DNA from: Candolleomyces eurysporus
Taxonomy: Eukaryota > Basidiomycota > Agaricomycetes > Agaricales > Psathyrellaceae
Direction of reading: 5' to 3'
Length of the DNA stretch: 30,329 nucleotides
NCBI GenBank assembly: GCA_027579435.1
Contig: JANBPK010001568.1
Location: forward strand, 1-30,329
Below the pieces are notes generated by a model. The model made no database searches and was not told the origin of the DNA. It saw only the letters and a program-made list of their open reading frames with translations. Below are positions 20,345-30,329 of this stretch, in pieces (positions within the stretch are counted from its first letter, which is position 1; every line of letters starts with the position of its first letter). The translations under genes and the position numbers were made by a program.

Positions 20345-21672
20345 AATTCACGAACTTACTCTTAATGTTCATGAACTGACTTGTGCATACAGAAGATCTT
20401 TGTGAAGTGGGAAACTATAGAGTTGGAGCTTTCCCTGGTTGCCAACTAAGCAGACTACCTAGCAGAGACAAGAAAGACAAGGAAGACGGTTCTACAACGG
20501 TACTTTAAGTTCGTGAAGGCCTTGTGAACGTATCTGAAACAGCTACAACTAGAATTGAAGCTACCTGATATGCCTGACCTGGCGAGGGACAATATCAGTG
20601 GGAGTTATGCGTACTACAAGGGAATTTGCCCTGACATTGCTAAGTGGAAGTCTTCGTGAAGTAGCCAATGGCTTTGAGAACATGATCGTCGATATGTCAA
20701 GTCAATAAGCACTGACCTTACCATCTTTGGAAGGTATCGGCGTTAGTTGATGAGCTTCGGAGGATTGTCCGAAGTTCGTGAACCTGCTCGGAAAACCGGA
20801 AAGTACGGCTAAAGCTTATGTGGTCATCTACCCGAAGCTCAGTCAGCCTGGCCATAGCCAAGAGAAAGAAAGAGTCAGCAGAGTAGTGAAGCAGTATGGC
20901 TTGGTGGAGCCAAGCACCCAAAATTCAGATCAATTCGTCGGATTAGGTGCGCGAACGGAAGGGCGCGCTCTCCGGAAGCAATCCTCGGTGAATATCCATG
21001 CGGACTCAACAACAGCCGCGTCCAGACCAGGTTTGCGAAGCGCCTGGGCTGCGTTCTAAAGTTCGAGACCCAACTCTCGGCCTTCGATACCCTCATGTGA
21101 TTGTGTTTCTTATCTCTCTCTCTCTCTGTCATCTATTTGTTTCTCTGTCTGTTTGCCAAACATTAATTACATATATATATGTCTCTGTTTTACTTGTATT
21201 ATGATTAGCGGGTAGCTAGCGTTTGTATTTCGCGTCGGGACCGTGTTCCCAGGAATCTACGAGAGTCATCTGTTATCGAGAAAGAGTGTTTAAGTTCGCG
21301 AAGTCAATCAGAGTTGTGTCGCTTGCGTATTATCGAATCGTTCTTGCGTTAAAGTTGCTCGAGACCGTGTTCTCTGTTCGCGAAGTTATCCGTCGTATCT
21401 CGAACCCACCGTGTGTTAGCGAAGTCACTTCGTGAAGCATATCTATCGTTGCTGGTTGAGCCTTAGCTCCCCCTCGAACTTGCGATTGTACAAGAAGAGT
21501 TCTGGAAGCCTCTGTCGACTCGACTTAGAGCTTTTACCTATACCCCTTTGCCCGCCTTTATCTTCACGAAGGTATTTGGTGTGTTGTGTTGTTGTGGTTG
21601 TGTGTGTGTGTTTGAGTTCTATAGTTTTGTTGGTTAGAGAGCCCTAGTTCGCTACCTGCACATCACCGCATC
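20345..21672 (+). repeat. LTR, plus orientation, about 1.3 kb
   Basis: This segment matches, in inverted orientation, the segment 24870-23235. Shared blocks include AGAGTTGGAGC, TACAAGGG(A)ATTTGCCCTGAC with CTAAGTGGAAG, TTTGCCAAAC, GTAGCTAGCG, GAGACCGTGTTCTC, TGGTTGAGCCTTAGCTCCCC, CTTGGTGTGTT-like sequence and a terminal ACCTGCACATCAC. Similarity is patchy, so the copies are old. Local simple repeats include a TC run (about 21111-21128), an AT run near 21170 and a TG run near 21600. A gag-like gene follows directly downstream. The exact 5' limit is uncertain by some tens of bases. Confidence 0.72.
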
Positions 21673-23028
21673 CCTTTCTGACCTTTACCTTAAACCAGGT
21701 TCATATCCTGACCCATAATCCAACCTTGCTCAGTAAACTGGAGGTCGTTGGCCAAGCCATTCGCCAGGACAATCATCTGAACGACATCCACTTGGCTGCT
21801 TCGATTCATTCCGTCAATAACCCATTCCCGAAGGAACTTAGGGTTTCCCTCCAACACTTTATTCACGCTGGAATAAAGGATTGCGGTGACCAGGTTCGTG
21901 CCATACCACCTTTAGACCGTTACCTTCCTCTTACATTCCCATTCAGCTGCTTCTGATATGGGCTCAGACTGGCCAAGAGCTCAGAGATACATCTCGCAGC
22001 GGGGTCCAAGACATCCCTCGTACTATTCTGACTAAACAGAGCGTGCGTACTCTTTTGTGTCCCCCAAACCACTGATACTGACTCGCGCCATACCAGTATT
22101 TGACTCTGGGACAGCTTCCGAACACCCCTTTCAGGCTCCCAGCGTCCACTAGTAACCTGCCGGAGTTCCGTCCTTATGGTGCGACACCATATTCCTTTGT
22201 TCCTTTCCTTAATCTTAGAGTTATTTATATATTATAGGTCTGTCATTTGAAAGCGGCATCTTTGCTGAGGAATACCAACAGACCTCTGTCACCATCGAGA
22301 GCGCCACAGAAGCAACCCACCTGGTGTTAGACCTGTTCTACCAGATGAACTGTCTCAAGTCCAACATAGCCAGGATCGACAGCAAGATTGAAGCCCTTTC
22401 TTTCTTACGTCGCACGAGCGTTATGCAACTTGCATCCCTCTGGAATTGATACGAAAGCGACTCGCACCTTCCCGATCCTCCCATTTTGGTTCCCCCTGTT
22501 CCTACCCCGACTCCGTTTCCTATGAAGAAGGCTCCTAAGGAAATGAAGGAGACCAAGGAGACACCCAAAGAGCCGAAAGAGAAGAAACTGAAGCTCACAA
22601 AGGCTGAAGCTCCTTCCTCCAAGGTCATCGCCAAGGGGTCTTCCAAGGTGAAGGCCAAAGAGATGGCTCCAAAGACTAGGGCTAAAGCCGCTCGAGAAGC
22701 TTCAGAGACCAAGACCCAAGCCAAGACTTAGGCCGCTCCAGCTACTGAGATGACCAAAGGAAAGGGGAAGCAACGCGCCACTGCCAAACTGAAGGAAGTT
22801 GTTGAAAAGAAGGAAATTGTTGAGGAGTCGGTTAAAGAACCGGAAACGGAGAAGAAGAAGGAGGTTGTCGACGAGCCAGCTGAGGAAGAAGGCAAGGCCC
22901 TCTCTTGGGGTGATGAAGACATCGAGATGGAAGAAACTGGTGCAGCAGGAGAAGACGAACCCATAGAAGAGGAGAAAGACATCACTGAGGAGGAAGACAT
23001 CGTGGAGGAGGAAGAGAAGACCAATTAA
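21673..23028 (+). pseudogene. Gag-like internal region of the plus-oriented LTR element
   Basis: Directly downstream of the plus LTR. A first open segment (21711-21900) reads VVGQAIRQDNHLNDIHLAAS and HSVNNPFPKEL. After an AT-rich stretch ending in TATTATAG, a second frame runs 22240-23028: a helical part (THLVLDLFYQMNCLKSN, RIDSKIEALS), a Pro-rich hinge, a Lys-rich repeat-like part (KEMKETKETPKEPKEKK) and a very acidic Glu tail. A TGA at 22447 (WN-stop-YES) and a TAG at 22729 break it. The TAG is the only non-TGA nonsense codon noted in a relic here. Position suggests a retrotransposon Gag or an element-specific structural protein, but no zinc knuckle and no pol follow, so the element is truncated or was non-autonomous. 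Confidence 0.45.
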
Positions 23029-23234
23029 GTACTCATTCCTCCCTGTCACCGCCCTCTCTTTCTTTTATCTTTAGCCGTGGCATAGATTCAAAGTTATAAT
23101 CAATGAAATCGTCACTACCATTTTCTGTACCTTTAGCTAGCTCATGTATTGCTTCCTCACTTAAATCAAATCCTGTATTCTTATCTATTCCAACCTTTAT
23201 TGACTTCCTTGGGTAGTAAGGTATAACTCAGTGA
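23029..23234. other. Junction between the two oppositely oriented elements
   Basis: About 200 bp of AT-rich sequence between the stop of the gag-like frame and the inner end of the minus-oriented LTR. No gene was seen. This is either the remainder of the truncated plus element or the original flank of the minus element. Confidence 0.35.
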
Positions 23235-24870
23235 TGTGCAGGTCGCGTTCTAAGGCTCTAAACACCACAAGACAAAGAACCTAACTCTAACACCAACACA
23301 CACACAAAACAAACACACCAAGTATCTTTGGAAGATAAGAGGCGGGCAATGGTATAGTGAAAAGCGCTAAGTCTAGTTGGACTAAGGCTTCGGAACGTAA
23401 ACTTTGCAATTGCAAGTTCGAGGGGGGGAGCTAAGGCTCAACCAGGTTTGATGTTATTGCTTGGGAAGCTAAACTTCGTAGACAACAGACTTCGACGATA
23501 CACGGATTTGACTTCAGAAGTGAGAACACGGTCTCGACACGATATAACTTTAACAACGCAATGAGGACACGGCCTCTGAACGACTTCTGAACTTAAACAC
23601 ACAAAAGATAACAGAAAGGCTCTTGTAGATTCGGTGGGTAACATGGACCCGGATGCAAAATACAACGCTAGCTACCTGCTATGTAGATTCAGTTCCTTAG
23701 AGTCCAAGATTAAATACTCTAAATAAGTTTGGCAAACACATTCAGAACAAACAGAGATAAAAGCACATGAAATTAACCAGTCTGAAAAGAAATAATCATA
23801 TGAGGGTATCCAGGCTCCAGAACTAGGCCTCGACCTTCCTAGACTTGCATCGATGCGTTTGGAACCACTGCCGAAGCGGCACTCCACCATTTCCACATGC
23901 TTCAATAGTTCAGAATAGGTTCGGAGGTGAGTACCTTTGCTCCTGACCCTACTTCCCTCTATCCGGTTCGCTGGGCACCACTCCCAAGCCCTCATCACGT
24001 CATTGCCCCAGCTCTAGGCATTCCACATCCTTCTGCACTCCATGCTTTCCTTGTTATCCACATCGGCTCACAAGACCGAAACCTATCTTGGGTTCTGAAG
24101 ACAGCCGAGGGTCTGGTCTCTATTCCGCATCAGTTCACACCTTGAGTCGGCTCTTCACACTGTGGTTTTTTATGTGTTTGTTCAATGAGCACATCTTAAG
24201 CAAATCAGGTGCAAGGAATGCATCTTTTTACAGTTTGTGTTTAATGTGCCTACATTGGACACATACTGAGCAAAGTTTTAGTGGTGGCAGAAGGAGGCCA
24301 GACACATGCAATGCAGATTTGAATTTTCCTAGCTTGAACATTTGTATTGCAGATTGTAGACAAAGTCAACCCTTGCATTTGATTTGCTTAAAATGTGCTT
24401 TTTGAACAAACACATCAAAAACCACAGTGTCAGAAGCTCTCAACCAAGCCGCTTCATACTTCCAAATCCAGTAACTGTCATGTTTAATTGACTTAACAGA
24501 TTTGCCATCACGTCCTCGAAGCCACAGAGTGACGTTGCACCTTCCACTTAGCGAATGTCAGGGCAAATCTCCCTTGTAGTGTGCAGACTCTCTTCCTACG
24601 CCATACTTTGCCAGGTCAGGTGTGCAGTTGTGGTTCCGAATTGATTCTCTACCCTTCAGATATGTTTGCAGAGCCTTCCTATTTTAAAGCACCACTGCCA
24701 AACCGTTGTACTTGGGTCACTGAGCCGGATCCTTGAGAGCTGCTAAGTCTGAAGCCGGGAACTGCTCCAACTCTTGGTTTCGCAATGTTCAGAAGACATG
24801 CTAAGTTCTATAAGTTGTCATCGTTACTTAGTCCTTTAATTCAGAAGCACTTCCAAAGAAAAGTTCTATT
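23235..24870 (-). repeat. LTR, minus orientation, likely 3' LTR of the gypsy element
   Basis: Inverted, diverged copy of 20345-21672, ending on the minus strand with ACCTGCACATCAC. It lies immediately downstream (minus sense) of the integrase end at 24914, the position expected for the 3' LTR of that element. It is about 275 bp longer than it should be because of a MITE at 24158-24429, and without it the two LTRs are of similar length. Confidence 0.7.
24155..24432. mobile_element. 272-bp CACTG-ended MITE with TCA duplication
   Basis: The element proper is 24158-24429. Both ends start CACTGTGGTTTTT and stay inverted-repeat for about 58 bp (GTGTTTGTTCAA, GCACAT, TTAAGCAAATCA, TGCAAGG) with few mismatches. 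TCA flanks it at 24155-24157 and 24430-24432. The other LTR copy has the uninterrupted site (GAGCTTCGGAGGA near 20753), which shows an actual insertion. No coding capacity. CACT(G/A) tips with a 3-bp duplication point to mobilisation by a CACTA/Plavaka-type transposase. Confidence 0.82.
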
Positions 24871-24913
24871 AATTCGCGATTTTTCTAAGGGTATACAGGC
24901 AGGCGCCGCATCG

Positions 24914-26215
24914 TCAGAAGGCCCCAACCTTATTCTGATAAACCAAGCCATCAAGCTCAGCTAGAATGTAGGTGCCGCCTTTATTCCGAGTGACGACCAC
25001 CATAGGTCCTAAGTAACGCGGCTTCATCTTTTTGTTAAGACTAGACTCTACCGCGGTGTTCCTCATGAGTACAAGGTCACCCTGCTTGAAGTTCCAGTCC
25101 TTTATCGTTGCCTTATTAGCCTTTGTATATTCTTCGACTCGCTTTCTCTTCTCAGCGTCAACTCTTTTCATAGCTTCGGCAATGTGAACCTGATGCTTTG
25201 CAAGCACCTTAGCTTGAGTGGCAATCAAGTCTTCTGTTGCCATCAATCCCATAGGTGGTTNGACCAACCAAGTCGCTTCTTGTACGTCAAGCAGCATGAC
25301 AGGTTCTGTGCCAGTGAGCAGGAAGAATGGGGATCGACCCAATCTTTTTCAGACGGTAATACGGTCCGCCTGTATAACATGGTCAAAAAACCAGAACCAC
25401 TTACTGGCATCACCGCCAGTCACCTTATATATACTTTGTCGCACATCCCAGTGGGGCTGTTCGATTTGTCCATTTGCCTTCAAATTGTAGCCAGAAATCA
25501 AGATTCCTGTAATACCATACTTCTTTCTTAATAAGTCAACCGCTGCAATAAACAGTCCTCTGTTATCAGTCACAATTTGCCCGAGGCAGCCCCATCTACA
25601 GATAATATCAGAGAAGAGCCAACCCCCAATGGCCAAAGCATTTTCACGCCGCAAAGGTCGTCCTTCCATCAATCTCCGCATCCTGCTCCAATTCCGGCCA
25701 CCAGAAACACTTAGATACAAAGGTCCGAGTAGCAAAATTGCCTCAATGTCCATTTGAATCATGTGCTCCCTTGAGAATAGTCATTCGTCAAGCCGGCTCA
25801 ATGTAGAGTCTATGGTGCCCTTCACCATCTTCTTGTCTATACAGACGACCATCCTTAGATATGAAGAACTTGGTAGCAAACTGCTCAAAACTTTTCCAAT
25901 TCTTTTCTGAGATCTCACATGGCCTCACTGCCGGCGTGGTTAGCCATGCTTGTACTAGAGGTATCCAACCATCTAAACTTCTTCCTTTGTTGGTTCTCCA
26001 GGAATCAGGATAGTCCTCTACTTCTGACGCTGCTTCATTATCTACCTCAGAGGCAGCATTAAGCAGAACATCCGCTGAGAGGGACAAAACCTCATGCTGC
26101 TTCACGTCTTCTGCCTCAGTAAAGAAGGAACAATATATGCAGTCTTCTTGAAACACGTCCTTGTCCTCTTCAATTCCTTGAAGAGCAAACTGCAGATGAT
26201 ATTGTGCGGTATTTC
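24914..26215 (-). pseudogene. Ty3/gypsy integrase, with internal deletion
   Basis: Integrase inserts retroelement cDNA. After a +1 slip near 26215 the frame reads DVFQEDCIYCSFF, then FISKDGRLYR and the first half of the zinc-binding region (ILKGAHDSNGH-stop-GNFATRTF, FWWPELEQD). The protein then jumps to EGRPLRRENALAIGGWLF, so the second half of the zinc module and the first catalytic Asp, roughly 70 residues by family comparison, are gone. The other catalytic residues remain in IVTDN and NGQIEQPHWD. The C-terminus has EATWLV (undetermined base 25261), [13 protein letters not shown] and [11 protein letters not shown], a typical chromatin-side tail. TGA codons at 25788, 25743 (H-stop-GN, Arg expected) and 25349 (ITV-stop-KRLG, Arg expected) add to the damage. 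Confidence 0.82.
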
Positions 26216-28347
26216 CTGGTAATAACCTCCTCTAGTGTCTATCTTGTCCTTAAATTCTTCAAAGTCCAGAGGATCTTCATCCTCTTCGTATTTCTTAGTA
26301 TATGTTATAGGATCAGGCGGGTCACTATCCATGAATTCTTCGAACTCACGCCACGGCAGATCTCCAGGCTGTGGTAAGCGCTGTGAAAGTCCGTCTGCAG
26401 GGAACGTCTTGCCCATTACATGGCTAAGTTCAAAGTGGAACTTTCTGACATTCTCTATCCACCAGTTGATAGTCGCATTTGGGGCCGCCCCAGGGTTTTG
26501 TAACATCCCCTGGACATACTTAGCGTCCATTTCAACAACCAGAGGCTGCACCATAATCAAAGTGTATTCATTTTCTTTGAGTGCCCTCATAATCCTGTAT
26601 AGTTCCCTCTTAGGCTGAGAATAGTTTGCCTCCATATCGTTGAGGGATGTAGAACCAAACCTTATATAGTGCCATTTATTCTTGTCTTGTGGGTCTTGTT
26701 GACTGATGTACCATCCAACCGCCATGTAGGAAGTGTCCACGGAGAGATGCACTGGCGCTCCACTATGAACGTCAAGCAGCTTGAGAACAGGAGCATTCTC
26801 AACTGCGTCCTTTAGATCTGCCATAGCCTTATCTTGTTCAGGACCCCATTCCCAGGAAACAGTTTTCCGGGTGAGTTTTTGAATGGGCTCGGCTTGCGCG
26901 GCGTAGTTAGGGATAAACACCCTGAATATACCAACGATCCCTAAGAAAGACCTGACGTCTGAGACGTCTCTACAGGGTCCCCAGCGGGTGATAACACCAA
27001 CTCGGTCAGGAGTGGGTTTCCTTCCTTCATATGAGACTAAGTGCCCTACTACAGTGACTTCCGGCCTGCATAAGCAAGTCTTCTTTCCTGAGAAAGTGTT
27101 GCCGCAATATTTCATTCGCTGAATAACACGATTGATGTCCTGAATATGTTCCCAGACTAACCTTCTTATGCCTGGGTTCTCAGGTATAGCCTCGTAACCG
27201 CCTCCTGGTAACTTGTACCGCGTCGCAGGACCATTAACTGGGACATCATCCACAAAGGGTTCCGTGAACTTAGGAATTTCAGGTTGCAGGATAGCAGTAA
27301 CGTCTTCATGAAAGATGGGTACAGAGTTTGTCCAACCCATGGGCAGCGTAACCAGCCTCATAGCACCGAACGGCATCTGGAACGTAGTCAAGTCCCGAGA
27401 CAGTTCATCAAGAATGCGCTCATCGTAGCCAACGTAAAGATCCATTGTCGTGCCGCATGAACGTCCGGCAAAACGACTAGCCAATTCCTCTGTGTTAGGA
27501 GGAAGACCTGAATGTGCAATAGTCACAGTGTTAAGCGGCTTGAGACTGTGCACAATCCTTAAACTTTTACCATCCTTTTTTAGTATGCAGAACCATCTTC
27601 TGTGATAGGAAGAGCTTGAGGGTTCATAGACGCCAGCTGCTATCTTGCTTCTCATCATCTCGCAAACTGGCTCAAACAAAAATGGAGGAACCAGCTTGAT
27701 ATTCTGGACCCAAGGTTTGTGAAGAACTGTAGCAATATGGACCGGCGCAAAGAAGTCCTCTCAGAACTTGCCCCGCTCAGCTTCCATCCAGGCAAAAGCA
27801 GCATTTTGCTCAGCCATAAGATGATGCATAAGCTTCCTTTCTTCAGAAGTCCAAAAGCCAGGATGAGCCTTATCAAAGTCCTCCATCCTTTCTTGTGTAT
27901 ACCTTTAGGTGAAAATTTGGGTGGCGTCAGAGAGAGCTTAGGCATGCCTGCTAAAGGATTCCCTGTAATGTTGCATACAATGCGAAATTCTTCAGGGAGG
28001 GTACCATAGACAGGTCTAACCTTTTTATTGACCAGCTTATATTTCTTGCCAGTCGAAACTCCTTTTACCTTTGCCTCCTGAGCCTTAGGATTTCCTGATA
28101 CTTGACCTTGTGTAAAAGATTCTTGCATAGTCAGGAGGTACTGTTCAAATACCTCCCTGTCCTTTGGATCTATTCCTGGTTCACATAATGCTTGTTGTAA
28201 ATATACTATTTTCTTTTCTTCTTGAGTAAACAAGTGACCATTCAGTGGTTCTGCGGTAGCCACTATCCTAGGAATGCCATCTTCCAACATTTCTACAATG
28301 ACCGCTATTTCCTCTCCTTGAAACAAATTCAAATCCTCGAGGTTCAA
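26216..28347 (-). pseudogene. Ty3/gypsy reverse transcriptase-RNase H
   Basis: The polymerase copies element RNA into DNA and the RNase H removes the template. A leading part (28347 to about 27905) has VRPVYGTLPEEFR. A frame slip at 27895-27905 leads into YTQERMEDF, and a TGA at 27761 (GKF-stop-EDFF, Arg expected) precedes the main frame. From 27679 that frame is open for about 485 residues. It shows WFCILKKDGKSLRIVHSLKPLN, the first catalytic Asp in TTMDLYVGYDER (residue 80), LPMGWTNS, the FVDD box (142-145), GHLVSYEGR and VRSFLGIVG. RNase H residues are Asp315 (LSVDTSY), Glu359 (QPKREL) and Asp385 (VVEMDA). The core is well kept despite the frame breaks on both sides. Confidence 0.86.
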
Positions 28348-28505
28348 AAAGAAGCGCTCAACTCATCCCGGTAGAGTTCAGGAATCTTGCCCCACGGGAA
28401 AGAGGGAACAACAACTTGTCATCCTTAGTTCAGATCGGTGAGCGTCATCATATGCGAGCCATCTGGCTGGTTATGTGATTGAGCACTCATGACCGAGAGG
28501 AAGGG

Positions 28506-28893
28506 TCATCCAAGCAAAATCTTGTACGCCGCATTGTGAACGATATGTAGCTGAACATAAGCTATCACACCGTCTCCACATTGAATAGGCATATTCCTTG
28601 CCAATCCTAGAGTTCTAGCAGTGGTGCGGTTCAACGATTGGAGACCTATAGTAAGGTCAGGATCCCAGGATATTCCGAGAGTCCTAGCCGCTGTTTTGCT
28701 TGCTGAACACACTTGTGATCTCGTGCCGCGCATGATTTACGACAGGGAAGAAGACATAGATCTTCTCAGATTCAGAGGCTGTTACTATACCTTTGACTTC
28801 CGCCTTGTGATGTTCAGCAAGGAAAACCTCAACCACATCGGGTATAATGAGGCCACTGGCTGGGACTTCCCCCAAGCCATCCGATTGTAACAC
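28506..28893 (-). pseudogene. Retropepsin-like protease relic
   Basis: Two overlapping minus-strand frames together cover a gypsy protease. The first (from 28893) reads GLGEVPASGLIIPDVVEVFL and SEKIYVFFPVVN. The second (to 28506) reads SQVCSASKTAARTLGI, TARTLGLARNMPIQCG, YVQLHIVHNAAYKILLG. The usual catalytic D-(S/T/P)-G ahead of SQV is not readable (RGTRSQV), and the frames differ there, so a small indel has destroyed the active site. A TGA at 28506 follows ILLG, exactly where the family has the Arg of LLGRPF. Confidence 0.7.
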
Positions 28894-29848
28894 ATAGGAA
28901 CTGGTAAGTCTTGTAACAGGACCTCTACCATTTCTTCAGTAGCCTTCTCCTCTTCTTCTTCAGGTACATCCTCCACTGTAGTCTTCTGAGAAGGTAGAGA
29001 AATGAGAGGCTCCTCCATTCTAGGACTAGTGGCATCAACTTGAGAGTAAACTTCAGAGATAGCCTTCAAGTAACTGAGAGAATCTTGACCGAGATTGGTC
29101 ATAGTATCTTCTAATTCTTGTAGCAATGCTCCCCGCAACTCCTCTGTCTGACCAGACTTGGAGCGGTCCCACTTGCCCTTCTTTAACAAGTCTATAGCTT
29201 CTTGCCGCGCAATGGGCAAGACCATAGCCAGGTCTTCAAGCTTCATGGGATGTGGTATAAAGAAGATTTCTTTCATGATTCCCATTATGAGTTCTTTCCT
29301 TGCTTGCTTGAGAGCATGCGCACTCCACCCAGCGGGCGCTTCAGCTGGCATCCTTTCTGGCGCCAAAACCTTTCCACCTTGAATAGGCTTTGTCCTTAAG
29401 GGAGGAACCTGCACATATGGCATCAACTTCCGAGTAGGTTCCACCACTTCAAGTCCACTTGGTTCTAATATATTTTTATCTTTTTGTGTATTGGCTGTGT
29501 TGTTGACCTTGCTAGTTCGGCGCTCCAGAGCATTACCCCAGTTCTTCTCAATGTTTCGTGTAGAGACCAGGGCGTGTTCCTTTGCTGGGCCTCTCAAAAA
29601 TCCTCTTGGTTGTTGTTTGCCGCCGTTTGACATGTCTGAAGCTGAAACTGCTCCATGTTCTCGAAGCGTTTAGACAATTCGCACAACTGTTCAAAGACCT
29701 CGCGAGTAGAAGGTTCTTTAGATGCTTCCACCTTTGGTGCCACCGCTTGAGACGGCTTGAGTTGTTGAGCAATTTGGTTAAGGAACACATTTTGTTCCTT
29801 CTTCATCCGCTCCATTGACTGTTGGAGAACGGAATGAGTGACCGGCAG
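28785..29848 (-). pseudogene. Gag-like region of the gypsy element
   Basis: Two frames, joined by a slip near 29600-29633. The upstream one has TLPVTHSVLQQSMERMKKEQ and a coiled-coil-like stretch (REVFEQLCELSKRFENMEQFQLQ). The downstream one (29633-28785) has NIEKNWGNALERR, APAGWSAHALKQARKELIMGIM, a Leu-rich helical part and an acidic run (EDVPEEEEEKATEEM) before the protease. No zinc knuckle was found. Order and helical charged composition fit Gag, but sequence alone gives no firm family match. Confidence 0.6.
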
Positions 29849-29873
29849 GGTTCATAGTCACAAACCTATAATG

Positions 29874-30329
29874 TATACATCTTATCTGCTGTGACAAAAC
29901 AAGGGTTAGATACAGGTCAGCTGCTGCAGCTGCTTTAAGGAAGGGAGCATGTGGTTAACAGTGCAGCTGCTGCACAGGCATTGGTGGGTGATTGACACTG
30001 CAGCTGCAGTGCATTCCCAGCTTGAAGAGGAGAGAGCAGCTGCAAGATTANGGGCCAATGATACATAGCAGCTGCTGACCTGGGAGAAACAGAGGAGGGT
30101 GGAGCAGCTGCAACACATATCATAGTTGCAACACACTATTATATACATCTTATCTGCTGTGACAAAACAAGGGTTAGATACATGTCAGCTGCTGCAGCTG
30201 CTCTGCAGAGGGAGGTGTATGCTTTACTCTGCAGCTGCTCTGGAGGTATCAGCAGGTTGTTGACACTGCAGCTGCAGTGCATTCCAAGCATGAGGAAAGG
30301 AGAGCAGATGCAAAATGTGGGGGGTGGAG
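29874..30329. repeat. CAGCTG-rich tandem repeat, period about 268 bp, continues past the window
   Basis: TATACATCTTATCTGCTGTG followed by ACAAAACAAGGGTTAGATACA occurs at 29874 and again at 30142, and the sequence between recurs after the second copy. Each unit is packed with CAGCTGC/GCAGCTG words and contains the perfect 16-bp palindrome CACTGCAGCTGCAGTG (29996-30011 and 30264-30279). One undetermined base lies at 30051. Nearly two units are visible. The array begins close to the 5' limit of the gypsy gag region. Confidence 0.75.

Larger units (their letters stand above)
23235..29848 (-). mobile_element. Degenerate Ty3/gypsy LTR retrotransposon
   Basis: On the minus strand the order is gag-like region, aspartic protease, reverse transcriptase, RNase H, integrase, then an LTR. 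Integrase after RNase H defines Ty3/gypsy. No 5' LTR is seen: the gag-like frame begins at about 29848 next to a CAGCTG-rich tandem repeat, so the 5' LTR is lost or lies outside the window. Several frameshifts, TGA codons and an internal integrase deletion make it inactive. Confidence 0.82.

Noticed and set aside
22338..23049. Ser/Phe-rich minus-strand frames over the gag-like region
   Set aside because: They are the antisense of Lys/Glu-rich coding sequence, which produces such composition by itself.

Overview
The window looks like transposon-rich DNA from a filamentous basidiomycete (Agaricomycetes-type) fungus. The clues are very short GT-AG introns (46-64 bp) that reconnect reading frames, two cut-and-paste transposase families typical of such genomes (a Tnp2/CACTA-like one and Plavaka), a TET/JBP-type 2-oxoglutarate dioxygenase relic of the kind that has expanded in basidiomycetes, and a Ty3/gypsy retrotransposon. 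No rRNA, tRNA, CRISPR array or ordinary housekeeping gene was seen. Family assignments come from memory of conserved motifs, with no database search.

Layout. 1-1260 holds nothing recognisable. 1345-14200 is a decayed Plavaka transposon: a Plavaka transposase gene on the minus strand, a divergent unknown gene on the plus strand (about 12786-14200), and perhaps a small minus-strand gene at 1345-1848. The Plavaka gene is cut in two by a complete second transposon at 3200-10271. That insert has imperfect terminal inverted repeats starting CCCAGT and is flanked by a 7-bp duplication, GTTGATT. It carries three genes: a nearly intact Tnp2-like transposase (3656-6893, +), an unknown 251-residue protein (6951-7804, -) and an unknown multi-exon protein (7978-9941, +). 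Taking out the insert plus one GTTGATT copy restores the Plavaka frame exactly.

14200-17951 is largely non-coding: a MITE-like element (14618-14932) and an alternating A/B tandem repeat of about 410-bp period (16345-17455). 17952-19730 is a broken TET/JBP-like dioxygenase gene on the minus strand. 20345-24870 holds two diverged LTRs of one family in opposite orientation, with a gag-like plus-strand fragment between them. The second LTR carries a 272-bp CACTG-ended MITE with a 3-bp duplication. 24914-29848 is the minus-strand gag-pol body of a degenerate Ty3/gypsy element, and 29874 to the window end is a CAGCTG-rich tandem repeat.

The most coherent signal is the mutation pattern. In the transposase, polymerase and dioxygenase relics the in-frame nonsense codons are almost all TGA, mostly where the family has arginine. 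This fits CGA to TGA change, that is, C-to-T decay at CpG, acting on all element classes here. The Tnp2-like transposase has no such stop, which fits a younger insertion into an already decaying Plavaka copy.
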